64,000 bases of DNA from Mogibacterium sp. (GTDB lineage Bacteria; Bacillota; Clostridia; Peptostreptococcales; Anaerovoracaceae). The notes beneath the pieces are model-generated. The model searched no databases. It was not told the origin of the DNA and worked only from the letters and a program-made list of their open reading frames with translations. Shown one piece after another: positions 41,734 to 49,403 of this stretch. Made by a program: the position numbers and the translations under genes. Within the stretch, counting starts at the first letter, position 1; each line of letters starts with the position of its first letter. The stretch covers positions 1 to 64,000 of the forward strand of contig JAFRDH010000022.1 in assembly GCA_017403955.1 (NCBI GenBank). Reading direction: 5' to 3'.

Positions 41734-43539
41734 TCACAGACCAAGTTCTGCGTCTTTGGCCGGAAGTGGAATACCTTCGCTGTCCCATCCGCGGACTGCA
41801 TAGTATTCTTTGAGCATGGTCTCAAGCTCACTGACTTTGCCCTTCGCAGGTCCGTTCTTGAGTGCTTCTCTGAGAAGACGAGGAGGAAGTGTGTCTTTTT
41901 CAACACCGGCTACGATATTGAACTTCTTCTCGAGGTTCCAGATACGCTCACCCTTGAGCAGGATCTCTTCATCAGACTCATCATCCCAGCCGCATGCTTC
42001 TCTCAGCATTGCAGCTATCTCCGGAAGTCCCTGTCCGAATGTTGTGAACAGGCAGATGCCGGAGGAGTCGCAGAGTGCTGTGAGATCCTGGAAGATCTTG
42101 AGTGTTGCAGCCTTGCCTTCCGTTACCAGTGGGTCCATAGCCATAGGGATACCGAGTACCTCAGGAGAGATCATGTATCCTCTTACATGGCAGCCGCCTC
42201 TGTTGGAAGTAGCGTAGTTAAGACCGATACCCTGGATAGCACGTCCGTCATAAGCAGGCATTTCCTGTTTCTTTACTGACATAGAGAGTTCAGGGTGTCC
42301 GTATTTCTCGGCCATACGGTATGAACCGAGTCCCAGGATCTTGCCGAAGCCTTCGCCTTTGCAAGTCATCTCTGTTGCATCGACCATTGCCTGAGCATCA
42401 CCGAATCTCAGCGGGAATCCGATTTCTTCTTCTTTGATGCATCCCATCTCGAAGAGCTCCATTGCGCAAGCGATGGTAGCACCCATCGTGATAGGGTCGA
42501 GACCGTACTGGTTGCAGAGGAAGTTAGCTTTGCAGACAGCTCCGAGATCTGTGACTCCGCAGTCTGAACCGAATGACCAGCCTGCCTCGTACTCAGGACC
42601 TTCGCCTCTTGACTTGAATGCTCCGCTCTGGATGTCTACAAGTCTGCCGCATCCGATCGAGCAGCCGAAGCAGCCCTTGTTACGGATAAGGTGTCTTGCT
42701 GCCAGAGTTTCGCCTGAAATGTCGTCAGCCTGTGGGAAGAGTGCTCCGTCACGACCGTTGTTGACAGGAAGTCCGCCCACGCTGTTTACGATGTTTACAA
42801 GAATCATTGTACCGAGCTGTCCAAGTCCTGCACCTGTTACAGGATGTGCTGCGAGCTGAGCTCTTGCTGCAGCGCAAACCTCGAAGAATTTGTCAGGATG
42901 AGCAACCTTGACAGATTTAGTTCCCTTGACAGCGATAGCTTTGAGCTTCTTTGAACCCATTACAGCTCCTGTGCCTCCACGGCCGGCTGCACGGTGCTTG
43001 TCGTTCATGATACCTGCGAAAAGTACACCTTCTTCAGCTGCTTTGGAGATGGTAGCTACTCTGAAGTTCTCGCCGCATTCAGCATACAGAGCTTCTGTAG
43101 CATCGAATACATCTGTTCCCCAGATAAACTCAGCATCTCTGAGCTCGATGATATCATCGCTTATATACAGATATACAGGCTTCTCGGAGATACCTTCGAA
43201 GATAATGCCGTCATATCCTGCATATTTGAGCTCAGGCCCGAAATGTCCGCCTGAGTTGGAAGCTTCGATCGTTCCTGTAAGAGGGGATTTACAAATTACG
43301 TTGTAACGTCCTGATGATGTTGCAAATGTTCCGGTCAGAGGACCTGTCATGAAAATGAGGTTGTTTCCCGGTCCGAATACATCGCACTTAGGATCGCACT
43401 CATCGCAGAAATACTTGGTTCCGAGACCTCTTGCACCTACGAAATCTCTTGCACTCTTGTCATTGAGAGGCTCTTTGGTGATTTTACCTGTTCCGAGATT
43501 TACCCGGATGATTGTTCCAACATATCCGTTATTCATCAC
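41734..43539 (-). CDS. AOR family tungsten oxidoreductase, catalytic subunit
   Basis: The 601-residue protein opens with YVGTIIRVNLGTGKITKEPL and has RGLGTKYFCDE, GRYNVICKSPLTGTIEASNSGGHFG, RGGTGAVMGSKKLKAI, the cluster ligands C290-x2-C293-x3-C297 (GCFGCSIGC) and the downstream DSSGICLFT Cys. These are the hallmarks of bis-pterin tungsten enzymes that oxidise aldehydes to acids at very low potential. Together with the 4Fe-4S subunit and NuoE/F/G-like proteins it resembles the NAD-linked, electron-bifurcating tungsten aldehyde oxidoreductases reported from gut anaerobes. The substrate range is unknown. Confidence 0.93.
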   Translation of the reverse strand: MMNNGYVGTIIRVNLGTGKITKEPLNDKSARDFVGARGLGTKYFCDECDPKCDVFGPGNNLIFMTGPLTGTFATSSGRYNVICKSPLTGTIEASNSGGHFGPELKYAGYDGIIFEGISEKPVYLYISDDIIELRDAEFIWGTDVFDATEALYAECGENFRVATISKAAEEGVLFAGIMNDKHRAAGRGGTGAVMGSKKLKAIAVKGTKSVKVAHPDKFFEVCAAARAQLAAHPVTGAGLGQLGTMILVNIVNSVGGLPVNNGRDGALFPQADDISGETLAARHLIRNKGCFGCSIGCGRLVDIQSGAFKSRGEGPEYEAGWSFGSDCGVTDLGAVCKANFLCNQYGLDPITMGATIACAMELFEMGCIKEEEIGFPLRFGDAQAMVDATEMTCKGEGFGKILGLGSYRMAEKYGHPELSMSVKKQEMPAYDGRAIQGIGLNYATSNRGGCHVRGYMISPEVLGIPMAMDPLVTEGKAATLKIFQDLTALCDSSGICLFTTFGQGLPEIAAMLREACGWDDESDEEILLKGERIWNLEKKFNIVAGVEKDTLPPRLLREALKNGPAKGKVSELETMLKEYYAVRGWDSEGIPLPAKDAELGL

Positions 43540-44009
43540 TACGCCTCCTCTCCGATAAGATCTCTGTACTGTGCGCTTACAGCAGCTCTTTTGTCATGGA
43601 TCGCATCAGTTTCAACGAATTCAAGAGCATGTCCCGGGCAGTATTTTACGCACTTCGGGTCGCCGTCGCACAGATCGCATTTGAACACTTTGCTTACGAG
43701 AGGATGATAGGAGATGTTGCCGAGAGGGCATGCGTTGGAGCACATCTTGCATCCGATACATTTTCTGTAGTTGATAACGACAGCATTATGTTCATTGCGG
43801 GTGATGGCTTTTACAGGACATACCTTCATGCATGAAGGCTCTTCACACTGAAGGCACATCATTGGAATAGCAACAGCTGCTTTCTCATATTCGAAGACAT
43901 GGACATTGGCAAGTTTCGGATTGAATTCTCCGAAGTGACCGAATGAGCATGCCAGCTCACATGTACGGCAGCCTATGCACTTTTCCGGTTTTACTATTAT
44001 TTGTTTCAT
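43539..44009 (-). CDS. HycB-like 4Fe-4S electron-transfer subunit of the AOR complex
   Basis: The 156-residue protein has four cluster motifs: CIGCRTCELAC, CLQCEEPSCMKVCP, CIGCKMCSNACP and CDLCDGDPKCVKYCP, as in HycB, DmsB and AorA. It should wire the tungsten subunit to the NuoE/F/G-like module. The frame is open to 44039. AGGAGG at about 44040-44045 is too close to GTG 44039 and too far from ATG 44009, and TTG 44027 is a third option with 11 bases spacing. I prefer 44009 because homologues begin right at MKQIIVKPEKC. Its stop overlaps the AOR start by one base. Confidence 0.85.
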   Translation of the reverse strand: MKQIIVKPEKCIGCRTCELACSFGHFGEFNPKLANVHVFEYEKAAVAIPMMCLQCEEPSCMKVCPVKAITRNEHNAVVINYRKCIGCKMCSNACPLGNISYHPLVSKVFKCDLCDGDPKCVKYCPGHALEFVETDAIHDKRAAVSAQYRDLIGEEA

Positions 44010-44110
44010 AGACTTGCGGGCATACAAAAAGCCCTTCACCTCCTCTTTGTTAATGAGTTTGCTTAATATTATCTACAAATTAATTGTAGTATATGTATAT
44101 TCGGAAATAT

Positions 44111-44135
44111 AATATGCAGAAGGGTATTGCATATT
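44111..44135. promoter_or_regulatory. LysR-type operator between the AOR operon and its divergent regulator
   Basis: AATATGCA (44111-44118), 9 bases, TGCATATT (44128-44135) is a perfect 8-bp inverted repeat that contains a T-N11-A style LysR box. It lies between the divergent AOR operon and the LysR gene and abuts the -35 of the LysR promoter (44134-44139). Confidence 0.7.
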
Positions 44136-44163
44136 GCTTTTTGGAATAAGAAGAGGATATAAT
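44134..44163 (+). promoter_or_regulatory. Promoter of the LysR gene, near-leaderless
   Basis: TTGCTT (44134-44139), an 18-base spacer and TATAAT (44158-44163) predict a transcript start near 44170, only about 3 bases before the preferred ATG at 44173. There is no ribosome binding site in between, so the mRNA may be leaderless. Confidence 0.55.
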
Positions 44164-44172
44164 CCACATACC

Positions 44173-45054
44173 ATGAACATACAGAATTTAAGATATTTCG
44201 CAATAGTGGCCAAGCTCGAAAATGTTTCGAGAGCAGCGGAGCTGACGCACACGTCTCAGTCATCGATTTCCAAGAATATCCTGACACTGGAGGAGGAACT
44301 TGGGATCAAGCTGTTCGACAGACACGGCAAAAAGCTTGTACTTAACGATGCCGGCAAAAGATTTCTCGAAAGCTGCGACAAAATCCTTCAGGAAACCGAT
44401 TCTGTGACGAAGGATCTGCATCATATGTCCGTCGGAGGGGATAATGTGATAAGGATAAGCGCAAGAGGAATGGACCCGCATCTCTTTGCGTGCATGGCGA
44501 TGTTCAGGGTCTCTTATCCTGAAGTGGAATATGCAATAGACTCTATTCCGGAGAGGAACGAGCTTCCTGACATCAATGAATATGACATGATCATATACCC
44601 GGATGAGATCAAATACAGCAAGTTCAAAGGCGTTCCTTTCTACAATGAGAAATACTATTTCGCAGTAAGAGGGGACAATCCACTCGCACAGAGAGTTTCG
44701 CTTCCGGTCAAAATGATGAACGATCTGCATTTTGTATTTCTGAGACATCAGACCGAGTATGAGTACCCGTTCCATGTATGTCTGGCACAGAATATAAGGA
44801 TGTCTACAGTCAATTTCGCGGATACGGAGGATCTTCACAGGCAGATGATCGCGCACGGGATCGCAGTTGGGTTCGTATCCGAAGGAAGTGCGGAAATATA
44901 CAGGAATGACAGCAGGATCAAACTGCTTCATCTGACCGATGACAGATTCACCAGGCGGATGAAACTTTGCTTCAAAAGAGAAAAGCACCTGTCCCCGATG
45001 GCAAGTGCTTTCAAAGAATATATGGTCAGTTATTTCAATCTCCAAATTGAATGA
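44173..45054 (+). CDS. LysR-family transcriptional regulator of the AOR operon
   Basis: The 293-residue protein has an N-terminal winged helix-turn-helix (MNIQNLRYFAIVAKLENVSRAAELTHTSQSSISKNILTLEEELGIKLFDRHGKKL) and an effector-binding domain of periplasmic-binding-protein type (about 88-290). It is divergent from the tungsten AOR operon and faces a perfect inverted repeat, so it most likely controls that operon and itself in response to an aldehyde, acid or metal signal (inference). The frame is open from 44134, but the conserved N-terminus starts at ATG 44173. It overlaps the end of the convergent ThiF-like gene by 20 bases. Confidence 0.87.
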   Translation: MNIQNLRYFAIVAKLENVSRAAELTHTSQSSISKNILTLEEELGIKLFDRHGKKLVLNDAGKRFLESCDKILQETDSVTKDLHHMSVGGDNVIRISARGMDPHLFACMAMFRVSYPEVEYAIDSIPERNELPDINEYDMIIYPDEIKYSKFKGVPFYNEKYYFAVRGDNPLAQRVSLPVKMMNDLHFVFLRHQTEYEYPFHVCLAQNIRMSTVNFADTEDLHRQMIAHGIAVGFVSEGSAEIYRNDSRIKLLHLTDDRFTRRMKLCFKREKHLSPMASAFKEYMVSYFNLQIE

Positions 45055-45712
45055 TGTCGAAGTCCATTTCCTTCAGTGAGCCTGTAAGCAGTTTCCCGTC
45101 CAGCGGGGTAGCTCTCCCGCAGAGGCATCTTACGGCCAGAGCTGACTCAATGCTTGCGCATGCTGCAGGCGTGAAAGAAAGTGAAGTAGATATGGTCTTA
45201 GGAGGTGCCTGATAATACAACTCATGGAGCAGCCGTGATCCGGGCGGTACGACCATCGCCTGAAGATCCCAGCCTCTGATCGCTCCGTGGATGATCGTCA
45301 GCCCTGCTTCTTCTGCGGCATCTTCCAGAATAAGTCTTGCTTCGACGCTGTCAAGAGCATCAACAACAAGATCGACGCCCGTCATCAAGGTGACGGCGTT
45401 TTCTTTTGTAATGAATTCGCAGACCGGTCTGACTTCGATCTCGGGATCGATCGAATTGACTCTCGCTGCGGCAGCTTCTGCTTTTAAACAGCCGAGATTA
45501 TCCGATGTGCTGAGGATCTGACGGTTGAGGTTGGAGTCTGTGAAAGTATCACCATCCACTACGGTCAGTTTTCCTACGCCGACCCTTGCGAGATTTTCAA
45601 TGATATTACCTCCGAGTCCTCCGCAGCCGGCAATAAGAACATGGCTCTCAGCCAGCTTGTCCATATCTTCTTCTGAAAGAGCAGGTATGTTGCGTATATG
45701 TCGTTCTCTCAT
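45035..45712 (-). CDS. ThiF/MoeB/HesA-family adenylyltransferase
   Basis: The 225-residue E1-like protein has the ATP-binding loop VLIAGCGGLGGNIIENLARVGVG (about 26-48), VVDGDTFTDSNLNRQ with the catalytic Arg, and DLVVDALDSVEARLILEDAA. MoeB-type enzymes adenylate the Gly-Gly end of MoaD. With two MoaD genes nearby, this is the probable activator. It is shorter than full MoeB (about 250) and lacks a clear C-terminal double CxxC zinc site. It overlaps the upstream FAD oxidoreductase gene by 4 bases. Confidence 0.85.
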   Translation of the reverse strand: MRERHIRNIPALSEEDMDKLAESHVLIAGCGGLGGNIIENLARVGVGKLTVVDGDTFTDSNLNRQILSTSDNLGCLKAEAAAARVNSIDPEIEVRPVCEFITKENAVTLMTGVDLVVDALDSVEARLILEDAAEEAGLTIIHGAIRGWDLQAMVVPPGSRLLHELYYQAPPKTISTSLSFTPAACASIESALAVRCLCGRATPLDGKLLTGSLKEMDFDIIQFGD

Positions 45713-46626
45713 AATGATTTTCCCCCCAACAGTTGTCCGAGCTTATCCCCTTGTGCTGATGCGCTGTCCGCTATTTCATGGACATAGTCTGAGTTGCCGC
45801 AGAAATGGATCCACTCAGGATATCCGTTCTTTCCGAGCAGAGGCTCAGCCAGAGTTTTGTCAGGTATAAGCCCAAGTGCAGTTATAAGCGTGTCACATTC
45901 AATAAACGAATCTGTTCCGGTGTCCAGATGATGCAGAGTTACACCTGTAATATCCGGGAAACCGTGGATCTCAGTTACTGTGGAATTCAGGATCACAGGT
46001 ATGCCATATGCTTTGATGCATTCTTCCTGATTCCTCTTCATGCCCCCGAGAGTATCTCTGATTTCAGCCATTCCGGTCACGGTTTTGCCAAGAAGAACGA
46101 ATCTCCTTGCCATTATCTGACCGATATCACCGCTGCCGAGGATGAATATTCTGCGGCCAATATCATAATGACCCAGATTGATCATTTCCTGAGCTTCACC
46201 TGCAGTATATACTCCTGCCGGCCTTGTGCCGGATACAGGAAGAGACCATACAGATCTCTCGCTGCAGCCTGTCGCGAGAATACAATCCCTGAAGGTGATA
46301 TTGGTCAGTCCGGAAGTGTTGACTGCCAGCGCGGTCCGGTCAGGTGCGATCGAAATGATACGGGTCTCCGGAAGATATCCGGATCCGGAATCTGCGAATT
46401 TGCGGAATTCCTGCTCGAGATACTCAGGACCAGTCATATCCATGCCGTATCTGCCCGCCCCGAATCCTTTGTGTATGCACTGGGGAAGTATCCCGCCGGG
46501 TGTCTGCCTCTCATCAGCAACAAGAACATTCTGCCCGAGGCGCGCCGCAGCAGCAGCGGCTGCAAGTCCCGCGGCACCGCTTCCTATCACCAGAATATCC
46601 ACTGAAAGTTCTTTGATTGCTGTCAT
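45709..46626 (-). CDS. FAD-dependent pyridine-nucleotide oxidoreductase
   Basis: The 305-residue protein has an N-terminal FAD loop (ILVIGSGAAGLAAAAAAARLG), GRYGMDMTGPEYLEQEF, a second dinucleotide-binding loop (IFILGSGDIGQIMARR) and a final FAD motif (HFCGNSDYVHEIADSASAQG). It resembles the small FAD subunit that pairs with GlpA/HcnB-like proteins, and the divergent gene at 46739 is exactly such a partner. The open frame extends to 46827, but ATG 46626 has AAGGA upstream and the standard N-terminus. The substrate is unknown. It is coupled by 4 bases to the ThiF-like gene. Confidence 0.82.
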   Translation of the reverse strand: MTAIKELSVDILVIGSGAAGLAAAAAAARLGQNVLVADERQTPGGILPQCIHKGFGAGRYGMDMTGPEYLEQEFRKFADSGSGYLPETRIISIAPDRTALAVNTSGLTNITFRDCILATGCSERSVWSLPVSGTRPAGVYTAGEAQEMINLGHYDIGRRIFILGSGDIGQIMARRFVLLGKTVTGMAEIRDTLGGMKRNQEECIKAYGIPVILNSTVTEIHGFPDITGVTLHHLDTGTDSFIECDTLITALGLIPDKTLAEPLLGKNGYPEWIHFCGNSDYVHEIADSASAQGDKLGQLLGGKSL

Positions 46627-46681
46627 CTGATTTCCTTTGAGAATACTGCATCCGGTAATGATCCACATAATGCTATCATGA

Positions 46682-46710
46682 TTGAAGGCGTCCCGCAAAT
46701 AAGATATATT
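46682..46710 (+). promoter_or_regulatory. Promoter of the GlpA-like/moeA operon
   Basis: TTGAAG (46682-46687), a 17-base spacer and TATATT (46705-46710) lie 28 bases before the start at 46739, which has GAGGGGG as ribosome binding site. Confidence 0.5.
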
Positions 46711-46738
46711 TACGTTAGGAATAACGAGGGGGCATGAC

Positions 46739-48148
46739 ATGCGAAAAGTAGACGTACTGGTGATCGGAGCCGGCCTTCTGGGATGCTTCACGGCAAGGAA
46801 TCTTGTCAGATATGACATCGACGTCATCGTTCTGGAGCAGCACGATGATGTGTGCCGCGGGATATCAAAGGCTAATACCGGGATAATCTACTCCGGGTAT
46901 GATCACAAACCGGGATCTGAAAAATACAAACTCTGTGTTCAGGCAAACGAAGAATTTGATCAGCTTTGCCGTGATCTTGATGTGCCTTTCAAAAGAACAG
47001 GATCTCTCATGGTCGGATATGGGCCGGCTGCAGACAGGGTGATAAAGAAGAAATTTAATGACGGTCTCCAAGGCGGCATCAAAGGTATCAGACTGCTTGA
47101 AGACAGTGAAGCTGAGAGGATGGAGCCTGCGCTCAGACCGGGAATCACATCAGCCCTGTATTCTGAGAGTACCGGAACAGTCGATCCCTGGGAGCTTTGC
47201 ATCGCGGCATATGAGAATGCTGCTTCAAACGGAGCCGTGTTCGTATTCGGAGCCAAAGTGATCTCGGTCAAGAGAGAGAATAACGGATTTACCATCGGGA
47301 CTGAGAGCGAAACGTATCATGCGTCAGCTGTAGTCAACGCCGCGGGACTCTCTTCTGACAAAATCAGAGAAATGACCGAAAGCCCCGACGTAAGACTTTA
47401 CCCGACATCAGCGGATTATATAGTCCTGGACAAGGATTCAGGGCAGACCGTTCAACATATCATTTTCCATGAAGGAGAGGATGGCAAGGGTCTCACTCTT
47501 GTGCCGACGGTCGACGGCAACCTTCTGATAGGACCTGATACCAGGCCTTCACCTGAAGAAGAGATCATTGCAGAAGACATGAGAACTGCTGCAGAGGGAT
47601 TCGATGCGCTTCGCGATATGTGTGAAATGGTAGTGCCGGGACTGGATCTCGGAAGGCAGATAAGAACATTCGGATCTATGAGACCGAATCCTTTCAAAGT
47701 CTATGAAGAGAACGGTGTGGTGCTAAGAAGTGATAAGAGTATCAAGGATATAAGGATAATGGAAGAGGACGGCCTTTTAAGCCTGATCGGCATCAAAACT
47801 CCGGGGCTCACCTTCTCGAATGTGCTGGGAAGACTTACAGCAGACAAGGCCGCGTCATATATAGGAAAGGCTGAACTCCGGGCGGATTTCGATCCGGTGA
47901 GAAAAGGCATAATCAGAGCAAGAGACCTGACACTGGGGGAAAGGGCAGATATGATCGCAAAGGATCCCGGATATGGGGAGATCATCTGCTCATGCATGGA
48001 TGTCACTGCATCAGAGATACGTCAGGCGATCCGGCGCGGCGCTGATGACTTCGAAGCTATCAGACGCAGGACGGGCTGCGGGATGGGAAAGTGTCAGGGC
48101 AGCCGCTGCAGGAAGAGAATGATGGACATTCTCAGAAGGGAAGGATAG
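46739..48148 (+). CDS. GlpA/LhgO-like FAD oxidoreductase with C-terminal BFD-type [2Fe-2S] domain
   Basis: The 469-residue protein has an FAD loop VLVIGAGLLGCFTARNLVRYD, the DAO-family pattern NTGIIYSGYD, VVNAAGLSSDKI and LIGPDTRPSPE, and a C-terminal [2Fe-2S] domain (ICSCMDVTASEIRQAI ... RRTGCGMGKCQGSRC). Relatives oxidise glycerol-3-phosphate, L-2-hydroxyglutarate or similar 2-hydroxy acids. The usual GlpB/GlpC partners are not downstream, but a small FAD oxidoreductase is divergent. It is followed after 2 bases by moeA, so it is tied to cofactor genes. It may supply a redox step for the tungsten enzymes or be a separate dehydrogenase. Confidence 0.82.
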   Translation: MRKVDVLVIGAGLLGCFTARNLVRYDIDVIVLEQHDDVCRGISKANTGIIYSGYDHKPGSEKYKLCVQANEEFDQLCRDLDVPFKRTGSLMVGYGPAADRVIKKKFNDGLQGGIKGIRLLEDSEAERMEPALRPGITSALYSESTGTVDPWELCIAAYENAASNGAVFVFGAKVISVKRENNGFTIGTESETYHASAVVNAAGLSSDKIREMTESPDVRLYPTSADYIVLDKDSGQTVQHIIFHEGEDGKGLTLVPTVDGNLLIGPDTRPSPEEEIIAEDMRTAAEGFDALRDMCEMVVPGLDLGRQIRTFGSMRPNPFKVYEENGVVLRSDKSIKDIRIMEEDGLLSLIGIKTPGLTFSNVLGRLTADKAASYIGKAELRADFDPVRKGIIRARDLTLGERADMIAKDPGYGEIICSCMDVTASEIRQAIRRGADDFEAIRRRTGCGMGKCQGSRCRKRMMDILRREG

Positions 48149-48150
48149 AG

Positions 48151-49383
48151 ATGGATCTTCTCAAAGTCGACAGCATAGATGATGCAGTCCGCAAACTCAA
48201 AAAATGCTGCGGAGCAGGTTTTGCAGCAACAGAACTCGCGGGACTTGAAACAGCTGCGGGCAGAGTGCTCGCTGAAAATATAATATCTGCTGAGGATATT
48301 CCCCCATACAGAAGATCCGCGGTAGACGGTTATGCTGTCAGGAGCAGGGATGTAGGTGCTGCCGGGGATATGATCCCTACAATGCTCAAGATAACAGGAG
48401 AGATCGCGGCAGGACAGGATCCGGGCGATACCACAGTGGACAAAGGATGCTGTGTATACGTATCCACCGGGAGCGCTGTGCCTGAAGGCGCTGATGCTGT
48501 CGTAATGGTCGAATACTGCGAATCATTCGGCGGGAACATGCTGGCGGTGTCAAAAGCAGCTTCACCTGGAGAGCATGTGGTCCGTGCAGGAGAAGACATG
48601 CAGAAAGGAGATGTCATCCTGCAAAAGGGCCGGAAACTCCGTGCTCAGGATATCGGAGTACTTGCGGCTCTTGGGATCACTGTAATTCCTGTGTTCAGAC
48701 CATGGGATATCACGATCATTTCGACAGGAGATGAGCTTGTCAGACCGGATGAGACACCTGGTCCCGGGCAGATCCGCGATATCAATTCATATACTATCAA
48801 TGCGAGGAGCATAAGTGAGGGCTTCAATGTCCTCAGAATAGTTGTCCTCAGGGACGAAAGAAACCACATAATCGATGCTCTTGCAGATGCATCTGCAGGT
48901 AGTGATGTAGTGGTAATATCCGGTGGAAGTTCAAAAGGATTCAAGGATATGACTGCAGAACTGATCGGTGAAGTCGCAGACTCAGGTGTCCTGACCCACG
49001 GGATCGCCGCAAAACCGGGCAAGCCGACAATAACAGGCTTTGACAGCAAAAGCGGGACGATCTATCTTGGACTTCCGGGACACCCTGCTGCAGCGCTCAT
49101 GGTCTATGAACAGATACTGATAAGGCTGTGGCGCGACCTGACAAGGCAGGAAGACGATCTGACGGTAAAAGCGAGAATAACTGCCAATATCCCGTCAGCA
49201 CCGGGCAGAAGGACATTCCAGCTCATACGCTTCAGAGATGAAGAGATGACAGAGGCAGAACCGGTGATAGCCAAATCCGGCATGATCTCACCTATGAGCA
49301 TTGCAGACGGATATTTCGAGATGAGTGAGAACCGTGAGGGCGTCAAGGCAGGAGACATAGTAGAGATAAGGCTCTGGAGATAA
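48151..49383 (+). CDS. moeA: Molybdopterin molybdenumtransferase MoeA (first copy)
   Basis: The 410-residue protein has the MoeA domain order: ILSAEDIPPYRRSAVDGYAVRS-like segment near 50, TGSAVPEGADAVVMVE, the MoCF-type nucleotide-binding domain (ISTGDELVRPDE, DINSYTI, VVISGGSSKGFKDMTAE, GIAAKPGKPTITG, GLPGHPAAALM) and a C-terminal beta domain. It inserts metal into adenylylated pterin. The frame is open from 48091, but ATG 48151 with AAGGGAAGG gives the normal N-terminus. The second moeA follows by 20 bases. Confidence 0.93.
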   Translation: MDLLKVDSIDDAVRKLKKCCGAGFAATELAGLETAAGRVLAENIISAEDIPPYRRSAVDGYAVRSRDVGAAGDMIPTMLKITGEIAAGQDPGDTTVDKGCCVYVSTGSAVPEGADAVVMVEYCESFGGNMLAVSKAASPGEHVVRAGEDMQKGDVILQKGRKLRAQDIGVLAALGITVIPVFRPWDITIISTGDELVRPDETPGPGQIRDINSYTINARSISEGFNVLRIVVLRDERNHIIDALADASAGSDVVVISGGSSKGFKDMTAELIGEVADSGVLTHGIAAKPGKPTITGFDSKSGTIYLGLPGHPAAALMVYEQILIRLWRDLTRQEDDLTVKARITANIPSAPGRRTFQLIRFRDEEMTEAEPVIAKSGMISPMSIADGYFEMSENREGVKAGDIVEIRLWR

Positions 49384-49403
49384 GAAGAGATAAGGGTGCG
49401 AAA

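Noticed and set aside
44260-45045. A 261-residue minus-strand frame opposite the LysR gene.
   Set aside because: The plus strand shows a complete LysR helix-turn-helix and effector domain. The shadow has no start signal.
45805-46605. A 266-residue plus-strand frame opposite the FAD oxidoreductase.
   Set aside because: Antisense shadow: the minus strand has two dinucleotide-binding motifs and coupled neighbours.
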